A stretch of 64,000 bases of DNA from CAG-411 sp050875145 (GCA_050875145.1 JBNMLH010000009.1:1-64000), one strand, 5' to 3'. Positions 44,515-54,623 are shown, counted from the first letter of the stretch. The notes: generated by a model from the letters alone, not told the origin. Numbers and translations: made by a program.

Positions 44515-44976
44515 TTACTCCTCCTCTTTTTTCACATTTACAGTTTCATTTTGTGTTACAATCAATTTCACTCCGGAAATTTCAACAACGGAAACCTTTG
44601 CTCCTTCGGGAATTATACTTGCGTCTGCACTTCTTGCAGTCCATTCTTTTCCAGCCAATGCTACTACTCCCTTTTGATTGAAATTATCTATGGTCTCCAA
44701 TACTTTTCCCTCAGCACCAATGATTGTTTCTATGTCCGTCTTTACACGATGGCTGTTAAATCGCCTGCATGCACTCGGTCTGACAAAAAATAATAGGGCC
44801 ACAGATACCACAAAAAACAACACAACCTGTATGCCAATGTCAGCCCCCACTGCACCTGCTATAAGTGCTACAACTGCACCACCAACAAACCAAACGGTAG
44901 TAAGACCTAATGTAATGATTTCTACCACAATAAATATTGCAATCAAAATCATCCACATAAGTAGAACTGAAGTCAT
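44515..44976 (-). CDS. NfeD family protein
   Basis: Starting at 44976 (GGAGG 8 nt upstream) gives 153 residues. Three or four membrane helices (about 5-75) are followed by the NfeD OB-fold (IGAEGKVLETIDNFNQKG, VALAGKEWTARS, GAKVSVVEISGVKL). This is the short, protease-free form, which pairs with SPFH proteins such as that of the next gene. Confidence 0.92.
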   Translation of the reverse strand: MTSVLLMWMILIAIFIVVEIITLGLTTVWFVGGAVVALIAGAVGADIGIQVVLFFVVSVALLFFVRPSACRRFNSHRVKTDIETIIGAEGKVLETIDNFNQKGVVALAGKEWTARSADASIIPEGAKVSVVEISGVKLIVTQNETVNVKKEEE

Positions 44977-45015
44977 ACGCGCCTCCTCCTTCCTCAAAAC
45001 GTTTCCTTGAAAATA

Positions 45016-45044
45016 ATTGTACTTGATTTTATCTATCATATCAA
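45016..45044 (-). promoter_or_regulatory. Promoter of the nfeD-SPFH-LTA operon
   Basis: On the minus strand TTGATA (45039-45044), 17 bp, TACAAT (45016-45021). Confidence 0.72.
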
Positions 45045-45098
45045 GTTAAACTTTGATTAGAAACTCAACACGATGTCTATATTTTTTCAAGAATTATT

Positions 45099-45881
45099 TT
45101 ACTTTTTCTGGCGAAACAGTTCATACATCATAATTCCTGCTGCCACAGATGCATTTAGGGATTCTAACTGCCCGCACATTGGAATTTTAATTAAAATATC
45201 TGCGCTTTCACGCATTTCTTTGGAGATTCCCTTTGCCTCATTTCCAATTACAATGGCTGTTTTATCTGGATAACGCTCCCCATCATAATCATTTTTCCCC
45301 TGTAAATCTGTTGCCACTACAGAAACACCTTTTACCTGCAATTTCCTGACAGTCTGCATCATATCTTCCACGTAAAAGAAAGGAACTCTGAAAATAGAAC
45401 CCATAGTAGAGCGAACCACTTTAGGATTAAACAAATCTACGGTCTCCTTACTCATAATCACTGCATCCATTCCGGCACCTTCCGCTGTCCGAATAATTGT
45501 TCCCAAATTTCCCGGATCCCGCAAATCCTCCAACAACATTATTTTTAATTGCTCTTTTGCAAGCAGTTCATTCCAGTCATAGCAAGGTTTCTCTACAATT
45601 GCAACTACTCCCTGTGGTGTTTTTGTATCGGCTGCCTCTTTTAATACTTTTTCCTCTACAATTTCATATTCTACCCCTTTAAAATATGCTTCCTCTGCTT
45701 CTGTAAGTCCTTCTATATAGGTATTTGTCACATAAGCTCGCTTTACCACACCTAACGCTTTTGCCTCTTCAAACAGCTTCTTTCCTTCTATTACAAATGC
45801 ATTTTGTTCCCGGCGAGTACGGACATTCTTTTGAAGCTTTACTAAATTCTTTATCTGCACATTACTGCTATTGCTAATCAT
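45099..45881 (-). CDS. TrmH/SpoU family RNA 2'-O-methyltransferase
   Basis: A 260-residue SAM-dependent methyltransferase with an N-terminal L30e-like substrate-binding domain (NAFVIEGKKLFEEA) and a C-terminal SPOUT knot. The three knot motifs are LEDLRDPGNLGTIIRTAEG, IVIGNEAKGIS and IPMCGQLESLNASVAA. It methylates a ribose in rRNA or tRNA; the exact nucleotide cannot be told. Confidence 0.92.
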   Translation of the reverse strand: MISNSSNVQIKNLVKLQKNVRTRREQNAFVIEGKKLFEEAKALGVVKRAYVTNTYIEGLTEAEEAYFKGVEYEIVEEKVLKEAADTKTPQGVVAIVEKPCYDWNELLAKEQLKIMLLEDLRDPGNLGTIIRTAEGAGMDAVIMSKETVDLFNPKVVRSTMGSIFRVPFFYVEDMMQTVRKLQVKGVSVVATDLQGKNDYDGERYPDKTAIVIGNEAKGISKEMRESADILIKIPMCGQLESLNASVAAGIMMYELFRQKK

Positions 45882-46199
45882 CGCTACGCAGCCCCTTTCT
45901 ATTCTCTATAGCTACTATTCTAGCCTTTCTTTCTCTGTTATTTTCCTGCATACTACTACTCGAAAGTGTAACAGATAGCCTGCTGGAATTCAATAGTGAA
46001 GATTGTTTGCTTGATTTCCTTTGTATGAAATGCTATGATTAAAATAGACTGTTTTTCTAACAATTCTGCTATTATACAGCACAAATGTATAAATGGCAGA
46101 ATAATTCAAGCAGAATGGTAGAAAATGTACAACAGATACCGAAAATTTAATTATTTTGCAAATATTTGCATTTGCAATAAACAAGAAAGGATGCGTATC
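45882..46199. other. Intergenic region before the malic enzyme (318 bp)
   Basis: It contains the malic enzyme promoter (46011-46039), an AATTCTGC/GCAGAAT-type hairpin (46067-46110) in the leader, and a GCAAATATTTGC palindrome (46158-46169) shortly before the ribosome site. The latter two could be operator or RNA control sites. Confidence 0.45.
46011..46039 (+). promoter_or_regulatory. Malic enzyme promoter
   Basis: TTGATT, 17 bp, TATGAT, with a TGC extension of the -10. Confidence 0.65.
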
Positions 46200-47351
46200 A
46201 TGACAACAAACGAAAAAGCATTACAATTACATGAAGAATGGAATGGAAAAATCGAAACTACCTCTAAATGCCAGGTAAAGACAAGAGAAGACCTCGCACT
46301 GGCTTATACACCTGGTGTTGCAGAACCTTGTAAGGAGATTGCTAAGGATAAAGAGTTAGCTTATAAATATACAATCAAGTCAAATACCGTTGCTGTTGTT
46401 TCCGACGGAAGTGCCGTTTTAGGTCTTGGAAACATTGGTGCTCATGCTGCTATGCCTGTTATGGAAGGTAAGGCTGTTTTGTTTAAAGAATTTGGTGGTG
46501 TAAATGCATTTCCTATTTGTTTAGACACACAGGATACAGAAGAAATCATCAAGACCGTTGCTGCCATTGCTCCTGCATTTGGCGGTATCAACTTAGAAGA
46601 TATTTCTGCACCAAGATGTTTTGAAATCGAGACTCGTTTAAAAGAAATGTTGGATATTCCTGTTTTTCATGATGACCAACATGGAACAGCTATTGTTGTG
46701 TTAGCAGGTATTATGAATGCATTAAAGGTTGTTGGCAAACAGAAAGAAAATTGCCAGGTTGTTGTAAATGGTGCTGGTTCTGCTGGTGTTGCTATCACAA
46801 AGCTTTTATTAACTTATGGTTTTAAAAATGTAACTATGTGCGATATTTCAGGTATTTTATCGAAAAAATCTGAAAATCTAAACTGGATGCAAAAAGAAAT
46901 GATGGAAGTAACAAACCTTTCTCAAAAAACAGGAACTTTAGCAGATGCCTTAAAAGGTGCCGATATTTTTGTTGGTGTGTCTGCCCCAAATATTGTATCT
47001 GAAGAAATGGTTGCCTCTATGAATAAAGATGCTATTTTATTTGCTATGGCAAACCCTGTACCAGAAATCATGCCTGATGTAGCGAAAAAAGCAGGTGCTA
47101 AGGTAGTTGGTACCGGTCGTTCGGACTTCCCTAATCAGGTAAACAACGTAGTTGCTTTCCCTGGTATCTTCAAAGGTGCTTTGGAGGGACGTGCTACTCA
47201 GATTACAGAAGAGATGAAGCTTGCCGCAGCCAATGCCATTGCTGGATTAGTTGCTGATGAGGACTTAAACGAAAACAACATTTTGCCAGAACCATTTGAC
47301 CCAAGAGTTGCAGAAGTGGTTAGTAATGCAGTAAAAGCTCATATTAAATAA
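46200..47351 (+). CDS. NAD(P)-dependent malic enzyme
   Basis: Starting at 46200 (AAGGA 8 nt upstream) gives 383 residues. It decarboxylates malate to pyruvate with reduction of NAD(P). Landmarks are YTPGVAEPCKEI, YTIKSNTVAVVSDGSAVLGLGNIG, metal-binding EDISAPRCF and HDDQHGTA, and the dinucleotide loop VVNGAGSAGVA. It is the short bacterial form without a phosphotransacetylase domain. Cofactor preference is not decided from sequence. Confidence 0.94.
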   Translation: MTTNEKALQLHEEWNGKIETTSKCQVKTREDLALAYTPGVAEPCKEIAKDKELAYKYTIKSNTVAVVSDGSAVLGLGNIGAHAAMPVMEGKAVLFKEFGGVNAFPICLDTQDTEEIIKTVAAIAPAFGGINLEDISAPRCFEIETRLKEMLDIPVFHDDQHGTAIVVLAGIMNALKVVGKQKENCQVVVNGAGSAGVAITKLLLTYGFKNVTMCDISGILSKKSENLNWMQKEMMEVTNLSQKTGTLADALKGADIFVGVSAPNIVSEEMVASMNKDAILFAMANPVPEIMPDVAKKAGAKVVGTGRSDFPNQVNNVVAFPGIFKGALEGRATQITEEMKLAAANAIAGLVADEDLNENNILPEPFDPRVAEVVSNAVKAHIK

Positions 47352-47381
47352 TACAATAGTGAATACTTGCATTTTTTATAG

Positions 47382-47475
47382 ACACAGGACTAACTGGTTT
47401 TATAACAAAAGCTAGAGGTGTAAGTGCTACCTAGCTGTTTTACAACACAGAACATAACTGATTTTATAACAAAAG
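47382..47475 (+). repeat. Tandem repeat in the malic enzyme 3' region
   Basis: ACACAGGACTAACTGGTTTT (then ATAACAAAAG; 47382-47411) recurs as ACACAGAACATAACTGATTT (then TATAACAAAAG; 47445-47475), 63 bp on. Each copy is followed by a hairpin (AGCTA-GGT/ACC-TAGCT, then the main terminator). Confidence 0.6.
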
Positions 47476-47520
47476 AGGCTGTTTGCATATCCTAATGGAT
47501 TGCAACAAGCCTCTTTTTTT
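47472..47520. terminator. Bidirectional terminator between malic enzyme and the DUF4364 gene
   Basis: AAAGAGGCT...TTGC-ATCC pairs with GGAT-GCAA...AGCCTCTTT, followed by TTTT. Confidence 0.9.
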
Positions 47521-47531
47521 ATTTCGTTATT

Positions 47532-48053
47532 TTATTCCGCCAGCAATTGTTGTATTAAATACGCATAAACATCCTGACTCTTATCTTTCCATCTGGCACA
47601 TATGGTACTGGCCTCCTCCTCAGTAGCAACATTTAAGTTAATCTCCACTGCATTAGAAGTACCATCCTTTACAATACACCTTGCTGTATACTCATTTTCA
47701 TTTACCTGAAAATAATCTGCCACAACCAGAGTATCTTCCATAATATCCATCATATTTTTATCTAGATAACTTTCAACATCTTTTTTAATTGCTTCTGAAA
47801 TTTCTTGAATACAATATCCCAAAACTTCACGACCTTCATCTGTAATATGAATATGGGAACTATTTCGTATCGTTTCTATGGTAATAAACCGATTCTGCTC
47901 CAACTCAGTAATCGCAGATTGAATATTAAAATAATTGGTGTAATCATTTTCCAATATAAAATCCGAAATTTGTGCATTGGTCAATGGCAGTTTCGCCCGT
48001 TCCAACATGTAAAGTATAATCAACTTATATAAAGTAAATGCATCTTGTGCCAT
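47532..48053 (-). CDS. DUF4364 family winged-helix protein
   Basis: A 173-residue protein of the DUF4364 family common in Clostridia. The N-terminal half is a winged-helix fold (LPLTNAQISDFILENDYTNYFNIQSAI, ITDEGREVLGYC), suggesting a DNA-binding regulator. The C-terminal half is a small alpha/beta domain of unknown ligand. GGAGGGG precedes the ATG. It follows the radical SAM gene after 127 bp that hold no other gene. Confidence 0.87.
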   Translation of the reverse strand: MAQDAFTLYKLIILYMLERAKLPLTNAQISDFILENDYTNYFNIQSAITELEQNRFITIETIRNSSHIHITDEGREVLGYCIQEISEAIKKDVESYLDKNMMDIMEDTLVVADYFQVNENEYTARCIVKDGTSNAVEINLNVATEEEASTICARWKDKSQDVYAYLIQQLLAE

Positions 48054-48180
48054 TTTACACCCCTCCCATTATGTCAATTGCACGTTTGTTGCTGTTACTA
48101 TTCACGACCTTTTTCTCTACATTCAGAAAATCCCGCGCAAAAACCGGCGCAAGCCGCTACAAAACTAGCAACTTCTATTT

Positions 48181-49152
48181 TTATTTTATCACAACTTTTT
48201 TTCCTTGCCAACTATCCTGCAATTTCATCTCCCTGTGTATCGTATTCATAACGGTCTTTTTGCTTGCACTCCATTCTGGTGCCAACAAGATTTTTTTCGG
48301 TCCATCACCTGTAATTCGATGTATCACTATGTCCTGCGGTAATTGTTCTATACATTCTAATACCAGATTGACATATTGTTCCAGTGTTAAAGTCTTAAAA
48401 TAACTGCGGTATCTGGCTAAATCGGTACCTTCCAGCACATGAAGCAACTGTAGCTTTATCCCCTGAATCACTGCTTTGTCTTTCTTCCCCTGCTGTCTGG
48501 AGGTTGAAAACTGTGCTAAATATTGTATTGTGTCTACCATATCACTTTTGCTTTCAAAAGGAAGTCCCAAAATTGTATGTACAATAACCTGTACATCTAT
48601 TTGCGTTAGCTGTTTTACTGCCTGTTCAAAAACAGAAAGCGGATATCCACGTCGAATAAATGTTGCTGTTCTCTCATGTATCGTCTGTAAACCTAATTCC
48701 ACCCAAACCGGCTTTATTTGATTTAACTCCCAAAGCAACTGTAGCACATCCTCCCCCAAACAATCTGGTCTGGTAGCAATGGATAATGCTACGATACTTG
48801 GATGTGAAATCGCCTCAGTAAAAATTTTTCGCAAATATGCCACTTCTGCATAAGTATTCGTATAAGATTGAAAATATGCAATAAATTTATCTCCTACTCT
48901 CTTAGCCTGTTTAATCCCTGCTATTGCCAAATCAATCTGCTTTGTCACACTTTCACATACAGGGGCAGCAAAATCTCCAGAGCCTCCCGCACTGCAAAAA
49001 ATACACCCTCTCGTATCTAATTTTCCATCACGATTTGGACAGGTCATCCCACCTTGTAAAGACACCTTATACACTTTCTCTCCAAATGTGCTTTTTAAAT
49101 AATAATCAAGAGAATAGTATCGTTTTTCATTCCAAAACCGTTTTTCCTCCAT
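48181..49152 (-). CDS. Radical SAM protein (TIGR01212 type)
   Basis: A 323-residue radical SAM enzyme of the YhcC/TIGR01212 family, related to Elp3. The iron-sulfur motif is TCPNRDGKLDTRGCIFC, followed by GGSGDFA and IATRPDCL, VELGLQTI and HTILGLPFES as SAM-binding elements. The physiological reaction is not established; homologues are linked to RNA modification or redox stress. AGGAGG precedes the ATG. Confidence 0.9.
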   Translation of the reverse strand: MEEKRFWNEKRYYSLDYYLKSTFGEKVYKVSLQGGMTCPNRDGKLDTRGCIFCSAGGSGDFAAPVCESVTKQIDLAIAGIKQAKRVGDKFIAYFQSYTNTYAEVAYLRKIFTEAISHPSIVALSIATRPDCLGEDVLQLLWELNQIKPVWVELGLQTIHERTATFIRRGYPLSVFEQAVKQLTQIDVQVIVHTILGLPFESKSDMVDTIQYLAQFSTSRQQGKKDKAVIQGIKLQLLHVLEGTDLARYRSYFKTLTLEQYVNLVLECIEQLPQDIVIHRITGDGPKKILLAPEWSASKKTVMNTIHREMKLQDSWQGKKVVIK

Positions 49153-49188
49153 GTTTCCTCCTATTTTGAATTAATTCGTATCTTTACT

Positions 49189-49248
49189 CACGTAAATAAT
49201 ACAAGCATAGACCATACAACTTCGTATTATCTATGCTTGCGTAACGTG
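49189..49248 (-). terminator. Hairpin after engB
   Basis: CAAGCATAGA pairs with TCTATGCTTG (10 bp), with an outer CACGT/ACGTG. The U-run is poor, so efficiency is uncertain. Confidence 0.5.
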
Positions 49249-49302
49249 ACAGTTCAACCACCTATATCATTTTATTAGATTTCCGATCCAATATAATAAA
49301 CC

Positions 49303-49941
49303 TTAATCTGCCTCTCCTTCAAGGACGATGGATTCACCATTTTTTTCTGCTTCATAATATTCCAGCATATCCTCGATGTATTCCCAGACTTCATCTACGC
49401 CTGTCTTTTTTAAAGATGAAAATGGTATAATTGGAGTCCCTTCCACACATTTTAAAGTCTTTCGGATAACAGAAACATGCTTTTGTACGGCACCACGACT
49501 AATCTTATCTGCTTTCGTCGCAATAACGATAGGATTAAAACCATAGTGTAATACCCAATTATACATTTCTACGTCATTCTTGGAAGGCTCATGCCGTATG
49601 TCTACTAAAAGAAATATAATACGAAGCTGCTTTGACTGCAACAAATAGTTTTCTATCATCTTTCCCCATTTTTTCTTAATCTCCTGCGATACACGAGCAT
49701 ATCCATATCCAGGAAGATCTACAAAATAGAGTAAATCATTGATGTTATAAAAATTAATCGTCTGTGTTTTTCCCGGTTTTTGGGAAGTTCGGGCATAGGA
49801 GCGACGATTCATAAGACAATTAATCAACGATGACTTTCCCACATTTGACTTACCTGCAAAAGCAATCTCTAACTTATCATTCTGTGGTATCTTACTGGTA
49901 ATTCCACATACTGTTTCCAAATTAACACTTTTTACATGCAT
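49303..49941 (-). CDS. engB: Ribosome-biogenesis GTPase EngB (YsxC/YihA)
   Basis: A 212-residue GTPase needed for large-subunit assembly. I choose the ATG at 49941, 12 nt after AAAGGAG; an ATG 24 nt upstream has no ribosome site. G1 is GKSNVGKSS, G3 DLPGYGYA, G4 TKADK. It follows lon, as in many Firmicutes. Confidence 0.95.
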   Translation of the reverse strand: MHVKSVNLETVCGITSKIPQNDKLEIAFAGKSNVGKSSLINCLMNRRSYARTSQKPGKTQTINFYNINDLLYFVDLPGYGYARVSQEIKKKWGKMIENYLLQSKQLRIIFLLVDIRHEPSKNDVEMYNWVLHYGFNPIVIATKADKISRGAVQKHVSVIRKTLKCVEGTPIIPFSSLKKTGVDEVWEYIEDMLEYYEAEKNGESIVLEGEAD

Positions 49942-50067
49942 GTTATTAATCAACTCCTTTCCCATTCTCTATCTGTTTATAGCAATGATAAACGGTTCCA
50001 CATCTTAATCTTATTTATACAGCTATTTGTAAAATAAATGTAACTGTTCAGCAGGTACTTATTCACC

Positions 50068-52425
50068 CTACGAAACAAAAGCCTGCTTAAATACATCTTT
50101 TACATGTTCTACAAAATAAATTTCCAAACCAGATGTAATTTCGTCTTCCAGTTCTTCCACATCTTTTCTATTTTGCTCTGGCACACAAATAATCTTTGCT
50201 TTTGCCTGCTTTGCCGCCAATAATTTTTCTTTTAAGCCTCCAATCGGCAACACTCTTCCTCGAAGGGTAACCTCTCCCGTCATGGCCACATCTGCACGTA
50301 CCTCTTTTCCTGTTACTGCAGATAAAATAGCGGTAGCCATCGTCACTCCCGCAGAAGGACCATCCTTTGGCGTCGCTCCTTCCGGCACATGAATATGAAT
50401 ATCATGTTTATAAAAATAATCATCTTCTATTTTATATTGCTCGCTAAGTGAGCGCACATAAGTCAATGCAATCTGTGCAGATTCTTTCATGACATCGCCA
50501 AGCTTTCCAGTAAGAGAAAGTTTTCCCTTTCCCGGCATGGTATTTACCTCTATTTCCAAAGTGGTTCCACCTACACTTGTCCATGCCAATCCTCTGACAA
50601 TACCAACCTGTGCTTTATTATTTATCTTTTCTTTTCTATATTTGGGCTTGCCAAGATAATGTTCTAAATCCGCAGATGTAATCTTTATCTTTTTATCTGC
50701 AATTGCTTCTCTGGCATCACTGATACTTTCTGCTCTTGCCTGCTCCAATGTTTCTTTAGCTGCTTTTCTGCAAATGCTTCCTATAGTACGTTCCAGTGTT
50801 CGTACACCAGCCTCTCTTGTATATCCGGTAATAATCTGGTCCATCGCTTTCTTGTCAATGCTAATCTGTCTGGAACCCCATCCACTTTTCTCTAACTGTT
50901 TTTTTAACAGATATTTCTTCGCAATATGATACTTCTCATTATCTGTATAACTAGAAACCTCAATAATCTCCATACGGTCTAACAGTGGTCTTGGTATCGT
51001 TGCCAGAGAATTCGCTGTAGCCACAAAGAATACCTCTGATAAATCCATTGGAATCTCTACATAATGGTCTACAAATTTATTGTTTTGCTCACCATCCAAT
51101 ACCTCAAGCATAGCAGAAGCAGTATCGCCCTTATAGTCACTGCTCATCTTATCAATCTCATCTAAGAGCATAAGCGGATTCTTTACTCCCACATTTTTCA
51201 TAGCAGTAGCAATTCGCCCAGGCATAGCTCCTACATAAGTACGCCTGTGTCCACGAATTTCTGATTCGTCCCGAACACCACCAAGACAAATACGCACATA
51301 AGATTTGTCTAATGATTTTGCAATAGAACGGGCAATTGATGTTTTACCTGTTCCTGGTGGTCCCACCAAACACAAGATAGGACTATCACCTTTTTCTTTC
51401 AACAATCGCACTGCCAAAGATTCTAGAATTCTCTCTTTTACTTTTGCAAGTCCATAATGGTCTTCATTTAGAATTTTTTCTGTACGTGCAAAATCTTTGC
51501 AATCCTGTTTTCTGCGTTCCCAAGGAAGTTCCAGCAAAGTCTCTATATAATTACGCAACACTGCTGTTTCAGAAGAATTGTTTCCCTGTACACGAAAACG
51601 TTCAATTTCTTTTCGTATTTTTTCCTTTGTCTCATCCGTAGCTTCCAATTCTTCTAAACGCATCAAAAATTCTTCCGCATCACTTAGAGAATCTTCTCCC
51701 AGTTCTTCACGAATTACTCGCATCTGTTCTCGCAAAAGATATTCTCGTTGTCCACGGTCCACCTTTGCTTTCACTTTTTCCTGAAAATCCTGCCGAATCC
51801 TTCCTATTTCAATATCTTCTTCCAAATAAGCCGATATTAGTTCATACCGTTTCTCTAAATCAAATTCACTTAAGATTTGCTGCTTTTGTTCTAATTGTAA
51901 TGGAAATATCTTCAAAACTTCATCAATAAGCTTTGCAATATTTTGAACCGACATAACCTTCTGTAATGCCTTTTGCCCTACATTTCCATTCTCTGTTGCA
52001 TATATCTTTACATCATCTTTTAAATTTTCAAGCATGGCAGTTTTCTCATGCTCTGTCAAATGCTCTAACTTATCCTCATCCTGTGTCTGGACTTCACCTA
52101 CCAGATATTTTTTTTCTTCTGAGACTTCTAATAATTGTCCACGATCAATACCGATAACCATAACCCGAATTACATCCCCCGGCATACGAATCATCTGCTT
52201 AATCATGGCAACCGTCCCCACCTGATACAAATCATCTTGTGTAGGGCGTTCCACATTTTCATCTTTTTGTGCTACAACAAACAGCATCTGGTCAGACATC
52301 ATTGCCTGTTCTACTGCCGCAATTGACATTTTTCTACTTACATCAAAATGCATCAGCATTCCAGGCATAACTACCATTCCTCTCAATGCCACAATCGGCA
52401 TTGCTCTCTCTATCACGTTTTTCAT
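50068..52425 (-). CDS. lon: ATP-dependent protease Lon
   Basis: A 785-residue Lon protease from ATG 52425 (GAGGT upstream; two in-frame ATGs close by leave some doubt). An N-terminal substrate-binding domain and coiled coil are followed by the AAA+ module (GPPGTGKTS, LLDEIDKMS) and the protease domain with Ser in KDGPSAGV and Lys in GGLKEKLLAA. It degrades misfolded and regulatory proteins in the cytoplasm. It follows clpX in the clpP-clpX-lon-engB order typical of Firmicutes. Confidence 0.97.
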   Translation of the reverse strand: MKNVIERAMPIVALRGMVVMPGMLMHFDVSRKMSIAAVEQAMMSDQMLFVVAQKDENVERPTQDDLYQVGTVAMIKQMIRMPGDVIRVMVIGIDRGQLLEVSEEKKYLVGEVQTQDEDKLEHLTEHEKTAMLENLKDDVKIYATENGNVGQKALQKVMSVQNIAKLIDEVLKIFPLQLEQKQQILSEFDLEKRYELISAYLEEDIEIGRIRQDFQEKVKAKVDRGQREYLLREQMRVIREELGEDSLSDAEEFLMRLEELEATDETKEKIRKEIERFRVQGNNSSETAVLRNYIETLLELPWERRKQDCKDFARTEKILNEDHYGLAKVKERILESLAVRLLKEKGDSPILCLVGPPGTGKTSIARSIAKSLDKSYVRICLGGVRDESEIRGHRRTYVGAMPGRIATAMKNVGVKNPLMLLDEIDKMSSDYKGDTASAMLEVLDGEQNNKFVDHYVEIPMDLSEVFFVATANSLATIPRPLLDRMEIIEVSSYTDNEKYHIAKKYLLKKQLEKSGWGSRQISIDKKAMDQIITGYTREAGVRTLERTIGSICRKAAKETLEQARAESISDAREAIADKKIKITSADLEHYLGKPKYRKEKINNKAQVGIVRGLAWTSVGGTTLEIEVNTMPGKGKLSLTGKLGDVMKESAQIALTYVRSLSEQYKIEDDYFYKHDIHIHVPEGATPKDGPSAGVTMATAILSAVTGKEVRADVAMTGEVTLRGRVLPIGGLKEKLLAAKQAKAKIICVPEQNRKDVEELEDEITSGLEIYFVEHVKDVFKQAFVS

Positions 52426-52547
52426 CATCCACCTCATCAGTAAAGCGACCATCCATATCCGCTTTGCTATATGTTCATGAACCTATCCTTCTGTCAGTTA
52501 ATCGGTAACTTTCCCTCTATACTTCTGCACAATGTTTTTACATTTTA

Positions 52548-53843
52548 TTATGCAATTTCATCATCGTTGCTTTTCAGACGCACAGACTTAACTGTGTTTG
52601 GTTTCTTTCCATCCTCTTTATCTGCATACTCTAAAATCGGTTTTCCAGTGCCCTCTACCGCATCTTTTGTAATAATACACTTTCTAACCAAGCTCTCAGA
52701 TGGGATTTCAAACATCGTATCCATCATAGTTTCTTCCATGATTGCACGTAATCCTCTGGCTCCTGTCTTTCTCTCTACAGAACGCTTTGCAATCGCACGA
52801 ATTGCGTCTTCCTCAAACTCTAATTCTACATTGTCCATCTCAAACAATTTTTTATACTGTTTTGTAATGGCATTCTTTGGCTCTGTTAAAATACGAACAA
52901 GTGCATCTTCATCTAATAAATCTAACCCAACACTTACTGGTACACGACCAATAAACTCAGGAATTAATCCGAATTTCACAAAATCCTGTGGAAGTACCTG
53001 TTTAAACATCTCTCCCACATTCTTCTCATTAATATCGGTTACCTCTGCATTGAAACCAATTGACTTCTTACCAATACGAGCCTCAATAATCTTTTCCAGT
53101 CCATCAAAAGCTCCACCACAGATAAATAAAATATTCGTAGTATCAATCTGCATAAATTCCTGATGCGGATGCTTTCTTCCTCCCTGTGGGGGAACATTTG
53201 CTACGGTTCCTTCCAAGATTTTTAACAATGCCTGCTGTACACCTTCACCAGAAACGTCTCTTGTAATAGATGTATTTTCAGATTTTCTTGTTACCTTATC
53301 AATCTCATCAATATAAATAATTCCATATTCTGCACGCTCAATATCATAATCTGCTGCCTGAATAATCTTAAGAAGGATATTCTCCACATCCTCACCAACA
53401 TAACCAGCCTCTGTAAGTGCTGTCGCATCTGCAATGGCAAATGGCACGTTAAGAAGCTTTGCAAGGGTCTGTGCAAGATACGTTTTACCAGAACCAGTTG
53501 GTCCAACCATAATGATGTTACTCTTTTGCAATTCTACATCCAGATTCTTTTCCATAAGAACACGTTTATAATGATTGTATACTGCAACTGCCAAAGTACG
53601 TTTTGCATCATCCTGACCAATTACATATTCATCCAAAAAATCCTTGATTTCCTTTGGTTTTAATAAATTAATATCACTATCATTTTCAAAATCCTGAAAT
53701 TCCTCTTCCATGATTTCTGCACAAATATCTACACATTCATCACAAATATACACATTTGGTCCTGCAATGATTTTTCTAACCTGCTCCTGTGCTTTATTAC
53801 AAAAAGAACATCTAACTGTTTTCTTATCGTCCTTCGTTGCCAT
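52548..53843 (-). CDS. clpX: ClpX, ATPase subunit of the ClpXP protease
   Basis: Starting at 53843 (AGGTGG upstream) gives 431 residues; an in-frame GTG 18 nt earlier is less likely. An N-terminal C4 zinc finger (CSFCNK, CDECVDIC) is followed by the AAA+ core GPTGSGKT and IIYIDEIDK and the IGF-type contact region. It unfolds substrates and feeds them to ClpP, encoded upstream. A small hairpin lies between the two genes. Confidence 0.97.
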   Translation of the reverse strand: MATKDDKKTVRCSFCNKAQEQVRKIIAGPNVYICDECVDICAEIMEEEFQDFENDSDINLLKPKEIKDFLDEYVIGQDDAKRTLAVAVYNHYKRVLMEKNLDVELQKSNIIMVGPTGSGKTYLAQTLAKLLNVPFAIADATALTEAGYVGEDVENILLKIIQAADYDIERAEYGIIYIDEIDKVTRKSENTSITRDVSGEGVQQALLKILEGTVANVPPQGGRKHPHQEFMQIDTTNILFICGGAFDGLEKIIEARIGKKSIGFNAEVTDINEKNVGEMFKQVLPQDFVKFGLIPEFIGRVPVSVGLDLLDEDALVRILTEPKNAITKQYKKLFEMDNVELEFEEDAIRAIAKRSVERKTGARGLRAIMEETMMDTMFEIPSESLVRKCIITKDAVEGTGKPILEYADKEDGKKPNTVKSVRLKSNDDEIA

Positions 53844-53917
53844 ATCTAATCCACCTTTCACCTCTTAACCTAAACTTCCCACCTGTAAAACAAATTCTCC
53901 TATATTGCAAGATAAGA

Positions 53918-53934
53918 GGGCACTATAAGTGCCC
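53918..53934 (-). terminator. Possible attenuating hairpin between clpP and clpX
   Basis: GGGCACT and AGTGCCC form a 7-bp stem with a 3-nt loop; the minus strand continues TCTTATCTT. It may reduce read-through from clpP to clpX. Confidence 0.5.
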
Positions 53935-53954
53935 CCCTCCATTGACGGGATTTC

Positions 53955-54539
53955 TTATTGACGACTTGTTATAATACTATCTACAATACCATAGTCTACT
54001 GCTTCTTGTGCAGACATATAATTATCACGTTCGGTATCAATCTCAATCTGTTCTAATGGCTTTCCTGTGTTAGCAGCCAAAATTTCATTTAACTTTTTCT
54101 TTGTCTTTAAAATGTTATCTGCAACAATCTTAATATCTGTTGCCTGTCCTCTTGCCCCACCAGATGGCTGATGAATCATAACCTCTGCATTTGGTAAAAT
54201 CATACGTTTGCCTTTCGCACCACTAGATAATAGGAATGCTCCCATACTAGCTGCCATACCAATACAAATCGTAGAAACATCACATTTAATAAAATTCATT
54301 GTATCATAAATTGCCATACCTGCTGTAACAGAACCACCAGGACTATTAATATAAAGATTAATATCCTTTCCAGGGTCCTCTGCCTCAAGGAATAACAACT
54401 GTGCTACAATCACACTTGCAGATGCGTCTGTTACTTCTTCTCCCAAAAAAATAATTCTGTCCTTTAACAATCTAGAATAGATGTCATAAGAACGTTCTCC
54501 TCTACTGGTCTGCTCAATTACGTAAGGTACTAAACTCAT
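53955..54539 (-). CDS. clpP: ClpP protease subunit
   Basis: A 194-residue serine protease forming the chamber of ClpXP. The catalytic residues are Ser in GMAASMGAFLLS, His in MIHQPSGG and Asp in the TERDNYMS segment. GGAGGA precedes the ATG. It lies downstream of tig across a 311-bp gap with unusual inverted repeats. Confidence 0.97.
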   Translation of the reverse strand: MSLVPYVIEQTSRGERSYDIYSRLLKDRIIFLGEEVTDASASVIVAQLLFLEAEDPGKDINLYINSPGGSVTAGMAIYDTMNFIKCDVSTICIGMAASMGAFLLSSGAKGKRMILPNAEVMIHQPSGGARGQATDIKIVADNILKTKKKLNEILAANTGKPLEQIEIDTERDNYMSAQEAVDYGIVDSIITSRQ

Positions 54540-54623
54540 TTTTCTTCCTCCTCATATCCTTTTTGCATCTTTTATAATGCCAAACATTTTTACAAACTGA
54601 TTCTCAGGTCTATACCTGATAAT

